A stretch of DNA of 64,000 nt from Mesodorylaimus sp. YZB2_4 (Eukaryota > Nematoda > Enoplea > Dorylaimida > Dorylaimidae), in contig JASANH010001455.1 of the NCBI GenBank assembly GCA_030248295.1, positions 124,001-188,000 of the forward strand, read 5' to 3'. Numbering within the stretch: the stretch's first letter is position 1; each line of letters opens with the position of its first letter. Below the pieces are notes generated by a model. It worked only from the letters and a program-made list of their open reading frames with translations. It was not told where the DNA came from and searched no databases. The translations under genes and the position numbers were made by a program. Shown in pieces: positions 55,541 through 64,000 of this stretch.

Positions 55541-56221
55541 GCTGGCTATAGGTTAACCGGGTTGGAAGTCTCGTAAGAGAACTGGGCCCCAACGCACACA
55601 AAATTTCTTTAACCCCGAGCTGGTCTATTTTTGGGTCCACAGACCCAACTACGGCGGTTAGAACAAAGACCAGTTTTGAACGTTGAAGGTGAACATAAAA
55701 CCGGTTTTCACAAGGAAAAGACGCACACGGCTAACCTGCTTCCACACGGACCAACTAAGGGTACTTGGAACATGCATCGCGCAGAAGAAAGATCCATGCT
55801 CCAACACTTACATCAGACTTATGGACATAATTTTGCAGGAATTCATGCAGGGTTTCTGAGCGGCAGCGATGGTGCAGCGATTTGCTATTTGTCTCTCCGT
55901 AACCTACAGTACTCTCCTAGTGGGACACTAACGCCATGCATTTGCCAAAGCTGATACAAAAAGAAGGGCAGTCTCCGAGCAAATCTTTGTTTTTTGACGC
56001 TTTACAGAAAGGTCAAAAATATCATTTTATCGCATTGGAGCGACCACAACTGGTCTCTTATTTGCATGATGTCTAACCTGTTCCTGCACCAGTGCCTCCT
56101 TTGGTTTTTCCTTGTCAGTCAGTGTTTACTACGCCATCGAGACTAACGTTAGTCTTTGTTAGAATGTCTTCCATAGAATGTTACTGACAGTTTTTTTCAG
56201 ATGATCTAGAAATCAAGAAAA
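55541..56221. other. no gene recognised
   Basis: A 107-codon plus-strand frame at 55631-55954 has no recognised domain and begins near the end of a repeat. I cannot support it as a gene. Confidence 0.3.
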
Positions 56222-57544
56222 ATGAGTGAGGATTTTCACTTGCTTCGGACGGCCTGGCTCAACATACGTCTTTTGATTTTAGATTCCGACGAGCTGGTTG
56301 TCCAGAGCGTTTATCGGAAGGTCAGTATGACCATTTCCCAAAGAAAAGACCATTCAGGGGGTATTGTTTCCTATTCCTGCCATTGTGTCTTATGATCCCT
56401 TATTTCCTGCGCGTGTGATTCGATTTCAGATTGCGACGAGCTGATAGTGACGAGTGTTTATCGGAAGGTCAATACGGCCATCTCCGCAGGAAAAGACAAT
56501 TCAGGGGGTGAGTCGAATGTGTTATGTCACTCAAGACTGGTGCAGTGGTTTGGCATTGGTAGGTTCGATCCCCGGTGATGGTGGTCGGTTTGTGAGCCAT
56601 AAATTATCGCTGAGCTTGCACTCCAGTCCATCGAGGCCCTGAATGGGGAGTCGAAAGCCAGGCGAGGAGACAGTCGGCTGTCGAACACGACAGGGCTCAC
56701 AGGCCACCTGACAAAGTCGGTGTCCGGTCCAGGATGACCTAGCGTGGTGCTCCTAGAGGAGGAGACATCACAGGGACGCTGCTGCATGTGCTGTTCCCCA
56801 CTTATCCTTGCTTACAAGTCGCCGAACAATGACATCGGCTCGCATATAGTATACCCCTGCGTTATAGTGCCCCTAAAATACGACAGGAGCAAATCACCTG
56901 CTGGACCAGCCGAGAGTAATGAGGCGTCATCGAAAGGCAGCCAATTATTTGTGAAAAGCGATGGCGCTAGCGATGATGGAGCGGCCTCTGAAAAACGTAA
57001 GTTTTATTTGACGTTTTGAGCTTCTTATGGCGATGGAGTCAAGCAGTTTTCGCCGCATGTGCATTGTCTTATCTGACTCGCTCGTTTCGACATGTTTGCG
57101 CTCATATTAGGCCAGGCTTTCCAAAAAACTTTGAAATGTTTGGAACAGTTTTTGGGAACTATCTGTGGATGGATAGTCGAAATCAAGGGTTCAGTTTATT
57201 CGGTTTTCCTCCTTTCTTTTTTTAAATTTCGCGGTTTTCTTCCAGGCTGCCGAATCAACAGTTCGTCGCACAAGCTGGGCGTTATGATTCAAAGCGCAGT
57301 TGGAAAAGCCATACAAAACGACCCTGGGTTAAAATTCGAAGTAGGATCGACGCCAGCCTCAGACGATCAAGCTATTGGACGATTTGTGTCGGCGCCGATC
57401 TTAAAAAGAGTCGGGACAGCGGCAGCGAGTCTGAAAAGACGGGGCAAAGCACAGCGCGATCGAGTGATCAGCCAATGTGTTGCAGAAATAGAAAAAGATC
57501 TGAAGCCCGTTATTGGCATGATACTGGATGATCTTGTTGGTTAG
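56222..57544 (+). CDS. unrecognised four-exon gene with duplicated 78-nt exon
   Basis: Exons 56222-56360, 56430-56507, 56868-56996 and 57246-57544 join in phase 1 to 214 residues. Two consecutive 78-nt coding segments (56283-56360 and 56430-56507) are near copies encoding DSDELVVQSVYRK... and DCDELIVTSVYRK..., each ending ...SGG, an in-frame exon duplication. The third exon is Ser/Ala-rich and acidic. The last encodes a charged helical domain (VMIQSAVGKAIQNDPG; KRVGTAAASLKRRGKAQRD; EIEKDLKPVIGMILDDLVG). I do not recognise it. The 5' end is uncertain: the ATG at 56222 is in frame with the first repeat, but a TTTTAG acceptor precedes the repeat at 56282, so true upstream exons may exist. A SINE lies in the second intron. 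Confidence 0.55.
56525..56815 (+). repeat. tRNA-derived SINE, family 2
   Basis: The head GACTGGTGCAGTGGTTTGGC, B box AGGTTCGATCCCC, GTGGTCGGTTTGTGAGCCAT, and a tail with GAACACGACAGGGC and GTCGGTGTCCGGTCCAGGAT. It lies in an intron of the 56222 gene. Confidence 0.78.
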
Positions 57545-57589
57545 AGCTGGTGTGCCGTGGTGAGCGTTTGACGCTCGATTTTCATGCGG

Positions 57590-57720
57590 TTCTGGCGAAA
57601 TGCTCCTGGCGTCTGCTCTGCTCACCCTAAAACCCAAGGCAACCAGGTCTCACGACCGTGCTCTTTGGCCGAAACATCAGCCTGACGGTTGACTTTCCGA
57701 TCTGTTGCACTCTATGGCCA
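57590..57720 (-). repeat. interspersed repeat, family 3 (inverted copy)
   Basis: The minus strand reads GTCAACCGTCAGGCTGATGT then TTCGG, followed by GAGACCTGGTTGCCTTGGGT, matching 41930-42010 and, in direct orientation, 50230-50260. Confidence 0.5.
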
Positions 57721-58039
57721 ACTCGGGACTAGAACCTGCACGCGAGGGTGCCCCTGGTTTATTGGCAGTGTCTCAACATGAGGTGTCGCGGACGGCGGGT
57801 CATCGTTCTTTTGGCTTAAGCCTCCCCTGACAAGTTCGAGTTAAGCGCGGTGAGACTCTCATATCACTTAAGACATGTCATCAGTGCGCTAGGTTTGGCA
57901 TCGCAGTGATCACCCGGGCATCACAGTGACCACCTGGGATGTACTAGGCGGTGCGGCTTATCATCTGCAGTATTCCATAGTGCCAATGTAACCAGGGCGC
58001 CCAGGCTGCGGGAGATAGTCGAGACAGAAGTCTCTACGG

Positions 58040-58330
58040 CAAGTCTAACCACTATACCTATGGCTGAAAACAACTCGACGGGTTGATGTCTCCCAGCCAG
58101 GGAGACTATCGATCTCCCGACCGCCCAGGAATGCTGGTTGCACCGACTACCCATTTTATACTCCATTCACAATGGCCATAGCGAGTGGCAGAGAGAAATC
58201 GATCTCCCCTGGCAGGCAAACGTCGACCCCTCGAGTTGATGTTTCAGGGTATTCTCGTAGGACTAGCACGCACCAGTCGAACTTTTTGTCCCGCCAACTT
58301 CGGTCGGCCACACTCCCTTCTACACCTAGC
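58040..58330 (+). repeat. interspersed repeat, family 3, two units
   Basis: Two units, AACAACTCGACGGGTTGATG near 58070 and AACGTCGACCCCTCGAGTTG near 58220, are each followed by T(C/T)TC(C/A)-type sequence. GTCCCGCCAACTTCGGTCGG closes the second, as at 50300. Confidence 0.6.
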
Positions 58331-58379
58331 TACAGTATTCCACAGTGCTGACACCCATTTTATTCCCTATGCACATTGT

Positions 58380-58799
58380 GCATTAGCCGTGAGGTGTCCC
58401 ATATTGTCTGGTCAGAAGTTAAACTTCTCTTCCAAACAAAGACACAAATTCATCCAGCTAATCCAGCAGTTCGAATCCCACCTTTTGCCTGGCGCAGTGG
58501 CTCCACAGTGTGCAAGTACTCCATTCGGAGAGGACGTACCTGAGAGCACGGTACGTTATTTGCTTCTCAAATGTCATGGGCCTCAGAAACCCCAGTTACA
58601 GCGAAGTTTGCGCCAGTGCGGAAATTGCCTAGAACTGTTGTATGTCGAATGCAGCCAAGTATCATCGTGCCGCATCCACATCCGGATTGTCGAGTATCAA
58701 AACTCTGCTTGCACGATTCTGTACGCGGCCGTCCTAATTCCAAGGGATGCGAATCGTGGAGACGAGCGCTGCAACGACGATCTATTGTGCCGTTCCTGA
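58380..58799 (+). CDS. possible exon, unrecognised
   Basis: A plus-strand frame continuing from repeat sequence into unique sequence encodes a Cys-containing stretch (FIQLIQQFESHLLPGAV; LRQCGNCLELLYVECSQVSS). It has no start of its own and no recognised domain. Opposite-strand frames overlap it. It could be an exon of an unseen gene. Confidence 0.2.
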   Translation, partial: ALAVRCPILSGQKLNFSSKQRHKFIQLIQQFESHLLPGAVAPQCASTPFGEDVPESTVRYLLLKCHGPQKPQLQRSLRQCGNCLELLYVECSQVSSCRIHIRIVEYQNSACTILYAAVLIPRDANRGDERCNDDLLCRS

Positions 58800-59360
58800 A
58801 CCCCATTGTGATTTGCTTCAGTCGACATGAGTTGTCCATTTTTTGTTTATGTGCCCTTCTGCTATATCAGTTCACGATTTGTGCTTTGCAGTCGCGGTAA
58901 TACGATACTATGTCAATATATTTAAAATTTGCGTTAGGATAATACGCTTGTCCATTATCTTTTTTGCATCCATCATTACACTAATTTAGGGACCTGGTCT
59001 TCCTAGGTTAGGGTCAGACACTAGAACCAAAGGTGGTAGCTGCTGGTCGAAAGTTTCAAGTCTGGCAACGATTTACACTCTAAGCAATTTTGAACTGACC
59101 CAGACGGCTGACACGTGAAGTCTAAACGGTCCTTGTTTCTTTTTTACACACTGTATAAGACATTTTTTAGGCTCAAAGCGAAATATCAATTCAACTATAT
59201 CCGAACGCATCATTAGTCTTATTCACATTTATTTTGTTTTCCTGCTCCCCACCCCATTCTCCAAAGGCACCTCTTGTTTCCCTGGCGCTGGAAGATCTAT
59301 CCTCAGATGCTAACAAGAGACAAAAGACAAAAAACGCCACTCACTATGTTATAATACTTC
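58800..59360. other. no gene recognised
   Basis: Intergenic; nothing identified. Confidence 0.4.
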
Positions 59361-59364
59361 CAAC

Positions 59365-60770
59365 TGGCTCACACGATATGTTTATTTTTGGAGCCCAGTA
59401 CACCAAAAATCCTGTTCTCCTCACTAAGCGATACAGTATTGTCTAGCTTTTTCCACAGTCCCTCCACTTGCTTCCATAAGTACTCAATTCTTGGGCATTT
59501 TGCAACAACGTGGTAGACATCTTCATGTTTATCCAATCCATACCTTACACTGCAGTACTTACAGTTAGCGTCTGAATCCGCAAAATTATAGACTCTGCTT
59601 CTCGTATACAGTGCCTTATACAACAATGAGTAGTGCAAATTTTGTGAATATTCATTCACATTTTTGGTCTAAGTCAATCTCCAATATGCACTAAAATCTA
59701 TCTGCTCCACTCCCAACTTTTCCTGCCAGTACTGTTGCATTGCTAAGGTCGCTTTCATGACTTTCCTCTCCTGCGTATGCTTATACAAAATCTTTGTCTT
59801 ACAGTGTTTGATCAATTAAACTGGGGCGTCGAAGCCAACGCTTGTTTTGGTTCAATAAAGAAAATTCAGCAGTCATTACAGACCTGCGTATATCCGTGTG
59901 CAGTCGGGGTACTGCAATCATATCCAACTGCTTTAGCTTCGCGTCCTGCACTTTACTGTAGAAATAATAAAGAGTGACGTGTCATGTTGCATTATTTACT
60001 GAGCCGTATAAGCAGTATAAGCCTGCGCAGTATAAGCATCAGCCTGAATGCTGATACTTTATAGCCTACATCAGGGTAGGCTATCCCACCCTGCTCCATG
60101 CTTCTCTTTAGAATGCACTTACTTATCATATTCACTTTTTAAGGATGCCAAAGATATCCATCAATTTGCCTTTCTACAAATCTCTGAAAATCGCTCTCAG
60201 GTGCAATTACTGATGTCAAATACCATACTTTCGAGAGAAAGTATGTGTTGACAACATGGACCCTACCAAAATACAAAATCTCTTTATGAGGTATTTTGCT
60301 GCAGCTGCCCTATATGCTCACAGGCTGCTACCCAGTTGTCGCTAATCTCCAGCCCGCTGGGTTCGAGATCTAACACCCATAAACTTTCATTTTCTCCGTC
60401 ATAAACTTTCCCAACTCCTCATCCTTTTCCGAATTACCCTTTGGTTCTGGGCATAAAATTTTAGTTTTTGCTCGTTTGTATGTCGCTCCTGATACTTTCC
60501 TAAATTCGTCATACACCAAAATATCCGTTTCAGTGAGTCCATATCCGCCACTGAAAAATTTGTGCCGTCCGCATGATTACTGATGTTAGGCTCATGCCCT
60601 AGCATGTCAATACCTTTCACACCCGTGCCCTTTCTGATACAACTAGCAACTGTCTCAGATACTAGAATATACAAGAGGGCGGATAACGGGCACCCTTGCC
60701 TGATTCCCCTGGTCTGGTAGAAAGCAGCCGAAACGTACCCATTTACCGGCACTGACAAATTTACCATTCC
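59365..60770 (-). mobile_element. LINE relic: reverse transcriptase to C-terminal zinc domain
   Basis: Minus-strand pieces in correct order. Reverse transcriptase comes first (GIRQGCPLSALLYILVSETV at about 60700, with the catalytic box decayed to HADGTNFSV near 60570). A thumb/connection stretch follows (FGRVHVVNTYFLSKVWYLTS then FQRFVERQIDGYLW, about 60290-60145). The C terminus has LGVEQIDFSAYWRL, YKALYTRSRVYNF, CKYC and HVVAKCPRIEYLWKQV (59770-59400). Several stops and frameshifts break it. The motif set fits the L1/Tx1 type. Confidence 0.8.
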
Positions 60771-60793
60771 AGGCTTCTAGATAATTTTGATTT

Positions 60794-61335
60794 ACGGAGG
60801 GAGTTCAAAAAGTTCGTAGCCTGAGTACCTTCCGCATGAGCTACAGCAGTGAAATTTGTACTTTACACTGCCGCACATCCCACTAGAATCCCTACAAAAA
60901 ATCACGCTGATTCATCCATGCGTTCTTGAGATATGGTCATCTATTTGGAAGTGGGTCAGAGAAATTACAAATTTGACAAATTTTACGCATCAGTCTTGTC
61001 ATCAAGTTTTTATAAAAAGAAGGCTTGAAGCTGACAGAAATTAGCGATCGGATTGCCTTAGTGTACGGCAATAATGCACCTGAATTGCCGTCAGTGAAAA
61101 ATTGGTCTGCTTTGCTCAAACATGGGGGGAGAATCGATTGAAGATGACCCAAGATCTGGACGACCAACCGAGGCGACACCGGCCAACAAATGCGATGTTG
61201 TGGCAAAGATTGGGAAAGAAGACATTCGAACAGACGTTGTCTAGATAAGTAAGTCCCCAAAAGGTCTGGCCTAAGCCGAAATACTTCAACACCCTGCGCA
61301 TATACTCCCACTACACTATGTCGAAAGCAGTCACA
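60794..61335 (+). mobile_element. mariner-family transposon relic
   Basis: It starts GGAGGGAGTTCAAAAAGTTC, like a mariner terminal repeat. The N-terminal helix-turn-helix region of a mariner transposase follows: GLKLTEISDRIALVYGNNAP, NWSALLKHGG (61022-61130), a frameshift, then EDDPRSGRPTEATPANKCDV (61139-61200) with the conserved pRSGRP motif. The DDE/D catalytic domain is absent, so this is a 5' fragment. Confidence 0.8.
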
Positions 61336-61364
61336 TGACTAACAGGAAAGAGCATGGCTTCCCA

Positions 61365-61720
61365 TACCAGTCTCATCAACACACGCGGTAGTTGCCTGTT
61401 TAGCCCAGCCACACAGACGCGCAATGTTAAGCGGACAACTTTGCCCGTCCATAACGCGGAAACAAATCAACAAAATTTTGGGGATGAGCTCTGTTTGCCA
61501 TGGCCAATAATCGTGCAAAATTTTGTTGGAAATGGCTAAGCCGTTCTTGAGATCCAAAATGCATGTTTTGCTGTTCCAGAGATGACGACGGAAGACGACG
61601 ACGAAGTACCTTAAAAAAAGACACGTCTACAGCAATAAACACGAAAGCTACGGACAAAAAAAGTTGGTTTTTCAGAAAGCTCTCATAGCGCTAATTGTTT
61701 AACTGAAGGGCTCAGGCTAA
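61365..61720 (+). repeat. dispersed repeat, copy B
   Basis: Matches 2210-2640 in the same orientation (GGTAGTTGCCTGTTTAGCCC; TTTTGGGGATGAGCTCTGTT; GATGACGACGGAAGACGACG). It is the shorter of the two copies, lacking part of the GACGACGACGACG and 3' stretch. Confidence 0.75.
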
Positions 61721-62599
61721 CCAGGAGGGGTCTAGGCAAGCACTTCCAGAACTTCAGGTTTGGCCAGATCTGATCCTTATGCCAAAAGAGGGCAGATCAT
61801 CATGAATCACAGACTCCCACATGCTCGAAACATGTTTGCTGAGCGGAAAGTCGGAGTAGGAAAGCTACATACTGCATGGTTACACTGCTGGCATAAACCT
61901 TCCTCTTGAAAGTCGTTATCCCGTCGTTATCCCATCGTTATGCCAGTCATGGCCGTGGTGACAGTCCTATATATCAATGAGGAAACGTCATCTTATCAGA
62001 GCTGTCGCTCGAGCGCCGCCTCATGGATGGACCTTTTCCTGTAAAGTGAGCTAGTTTCTCCAAGCTTATTCAGTCATCTCAAAACCTGCCTCTCGATACA
62101 GTGGCTACATTAGAGTCAGCTCCGCACTGTCCTAGTTGCTAATCTTATAGCAGGTGCGGACATCTTTTCTGCACCTACCATTGCACTGGTTCAGGGAACT
62201 ATAGTCTTTTTCATCTTTTCTTGTGCCGCCCCCAGCCAGTCGGGCTGGCGCCAGGCTGTTAGCTGCTGGATCCTGCGCATCTTTGTGCTAGGACTGCGTG
62301 AGATTTCAAATGCCGTACTAGGTCTGCTGCATAAAAAGTTGTCGAACATAGATAGGATATCAGTCAACAATGTTTTTCAAGCTGATTATGAGTGTGATTC
62401 TTCTCCAGAGAGAAATGACAAGTAGAAAACTGGAAGCGCAGAAGTAATGTCTCGACGAATGCCCGCTTCTTATCGCCTTCAAGAAAGAGCTGTCCACGCG
62501 GACATGCCTCCCAGGACAACGCTGTGCAAAGATTTAAAGTCATGAATGCATTCTAACGTTATTATTGTTTTGTCGCAGCTCTATGACTGCAACACTGGT
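61721..62599. other. no gene recognised
   Basis: A short CGTTATCCC-type duplication occurs at 61917-61945. Otherwise nothing recognisable. Confidence 0.4.
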
Positions 62600-62772
62600 G
62601 ATTATTGTGTCGATACGGACACACGTACGACCGACGGACATACATACCCACAAATATGCGAGCGAGCATTGATGAATGTAAAGGCACTAATGACATTGAC
62701 TACTGTAACGCATATGACCTCGCCCACCTGAGCAGAGGCTTCACCTGTGTTCCTTTGCAAATATCAAAGTAA
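62600..62772 (+). pseudogene. calcium-binding EGF-like domain relic
   Basis: The frame ending at 62772 reads SIDECKGTNDIDYCNAYDLA then RGFTC, the cbEGF signature (Asp-x-Asp/Asn-Glu-Cys start and a C-terminal Gly-Phe-x-Cys). The preceding Cys-rich stretch (LYDCNTGDYCVD, after a TTGTCGCAG acceptor at 62577) is in another frame. It may be a decayed exon or the last exon of an unseen gene. Confidence 0.35.
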
Positions 62773-63018
62773 AATGTTGCTCAATCTGTCTTACCATCCG
62801 CCATTTTGATCGAGTCGACATGAGCGTAGGACACTCCTATACAAGCAAAGCATGAGCCATATCACACCGTCCGCATCGCGCAGTTGTAACTTGATGTAAA
62901 GTGCAGGAATTGTAAAGCATGCTCTCAGAGTATGTTATTCTTATTTTTTTCCAGAATCTTCTCTGCACGCTTCTCGTCTCTGCGTCATCTGCGTTTTTCC
63001 CCAAAATATCACAATACA

Positions 63019-64000
63019 ATGCGCTATTCGATCTTCCTTATCACCGCTGCGATTATGATCGACTCGACATGGGCAACGCGGCCGAAGCAAACGTCGGCTC
63101 CAGTACCGATACCAAATTCCACAGATGGCATGGAGAAACACGAAATGTGGGATGGAAAACTGCGAGCCGATGTCTGGGTATTCATCAATCGCACGAAAGT
63201 TCCTTCCGTGATCCCGCATTTCCTGATTTACCTAGCAGCCGAGTTATCCAAGTTTATCGATTTCCCGAATCACGCCTCGTTAGTGGTGTCGTTGAAAATA
63301 AACAATGAGGAAGTCATTATTCGAGTCCAGAGTGAAGATGATGCTCGTAAACTTTTTCGCAACTTCACAGTTGGTGGTATCGACGATCTCGTGCGCTCTA
63401 TGTCACTCAAATACTCTCGAAACCATATCCGGCCATTTGTGAACATTGGTTTCGAATTCATTGAAAATATGGAACAGAAGTTGAAACAAAACGAATTCGA
63501 TAAGTATGTCAGAAGTCTAGTGGACAGTGAAAATCGGCAGGTTGTGATTGTTACTGAAGACTATCCAGAAAGACCTGAAATTCGTTATGCTTATATTTGC
63601 AGCGATTACGACGAAAATGCAGGTTTGGTCGAGGAAGGTTATACCCTAGGACTAGCACAGTCAACAGCTAAGATGACGGCGAGGAAAGTGAAATTGCTGC
63701 TGGAATCTTGTAAATGCGAAATGTACAGTTACGACGAATGCCACTTTGAGCCAGTCTACAACAAAAATTATTGCCGAATCGACATCAGAGCGTGCGAGAA
63801 ATATTGGTTCTGCATGAAAAAATCAGCAAAAGCGCCAAAATACGAACGGTACTGCAATCTGCTGCTGACAACCAGGCCGTGCAACGAGACCAACCCGGAC
63901 GATATGTCCAGGTGCTTAGAACAATGCAGCGACGAGGAATTTGAACTGCAGATCGTCAAGATTCCCTGCAACGCGACGTGCACGATGCCCGGCTTCGAAT
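63019..64000 (+). CDS. intronless VWA-like/Cys-rich membrane protein, third paralogue, cut by window end
   Basis: Open from ATG at 63019 to the window end (327 codons), no stop seen. Signal peptide MRYSIFLITAAIMIDSTWA, VWA-like region RADVWVFINRT...NRQVVIVTEDY, and the Cys module starting at residue 231 (CKCEMYSYDEC), exactly as in the 52116 gene. The first 60 residues and the Cys module are almost identical to that gene, while residues about 60-230 carry many substitutions. The transmembrane segment should lie beyond the window. The 5' leader is also duplicated (62929-63018). Confidence 0.88.
   Translation, partial: MRYSIFLITAAIMIDSTWATRPKQTSAPVPIPNSTDGMEKHEMWDGKLRADVWVFINRTKVPSVIPHFLIYLAAELSKFIDFPNHASLVVSLKINNEEVIIRVQSEDDARKLFRNFTVGGIDDLVRSMSLKYSRNHIRPFVNIGFEFIENMEQKLKQNEFDKYVRSLVDSENRQVVIVTEDYPERPEIRYAYICSDYDENAGLVEEGYTLGLAQSTAKMTARKVKLLLESCKCEMYSYDECHFEPVYNKNYCRIDIRACEKYWFCMKKSAKAPKYERYCNLLLTTRPCNETNPDDMSRCLEQCSDEEFELQIVKIPCNATCTMPGFE

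Overview
This is a gene-sparse, transposon-rich stretch of an animal nuclear genome. The evidence is genes split by short and medium GT-AG introns, TATA-like promoters, tRNA-derived SINEs, LINE, mariner and BEL/Pao remnants, and typical metazoan families: aquaglyceroporin, Rac-type GTPase, F-box/LRR, Tudor, FN3 receptor-like and MOLO1/TPM-like membrane proteins. A MOLO1-like gene, 3' splice sites lying just upstream of start codons, and a poly-cysteine secreted protein fit a nematode, perhaps of the Dorylaimia side. The taxon is an inference and no species can be named.

Layout. 1-11 kb is mostly repeats: a dispersed repeat (2.2-2.6 kb), an inverted-repeat element (3.2-3.95 kb), and a broken minus-strand BEL/Pao retroelement with an envelope-like gene (4-10.1 kb). 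At 11.1-12.4 kb lies a minus-strand secreted Gly/Cys-repeat protein with a run of 31 cysteines. At 14.7-16.1 kb is an intronless 443-residue type I membrane protein. At 16.8-18.9 kb is a large foldback element. At 21.0-23.0 kb is an aquaglyceroporin gene, and at 24.0-24.8 kb a LINE endonuclease relic. At 25.5-29.4 kb is a twelve-exon FN3-type membrane protein whose tenth intron holds a TGATCA-rich satellite. At 30.1-30.8 kb is an atypical Rac. At 32.9-35.8 kb is an F-box/LRR gene with a possible alternative 5' exon at 37.1-37.5 kb beyond a 1.16-kb imperfect palindrome. At 37.7-39.5 kb are two more terminal-inverted-repeat elements. At 40.8-43.7 kb is the MOLO1-like gene, and at 45.8-49.5 kb a Tudor-domain gene. 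At 52.1-53.4 kb and from 63.0 kb to the window end are two close relatives of the 14.7-kb gene. At 56.2-57.5 kb is an unrecognised gene with a duplicated exon. At 59.4-61.7 kb is a graveyard of LINE, mariner and dispersed-repeat sequence.

The most novel material is (i) the three-member family of intronless membrane proteins with a degenerate VWA-like ectodomain and a Cys-rich stalk, where two copies keep an almost identical Cys module but diverge in the VWA-like part; (ii) the Gly/Cys repeat protein with four Trp-Gly-Lys-Arg sites and the poly-Cys tract; and (iii) a Rac-like GTPase lacking both the P-loop glycine and the switch-I threonine. No operon or multi-gene system is evident. The genes look functionally independent apart from the paralogous family. 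All exon structures were read by eye from splice signals and reading frame.
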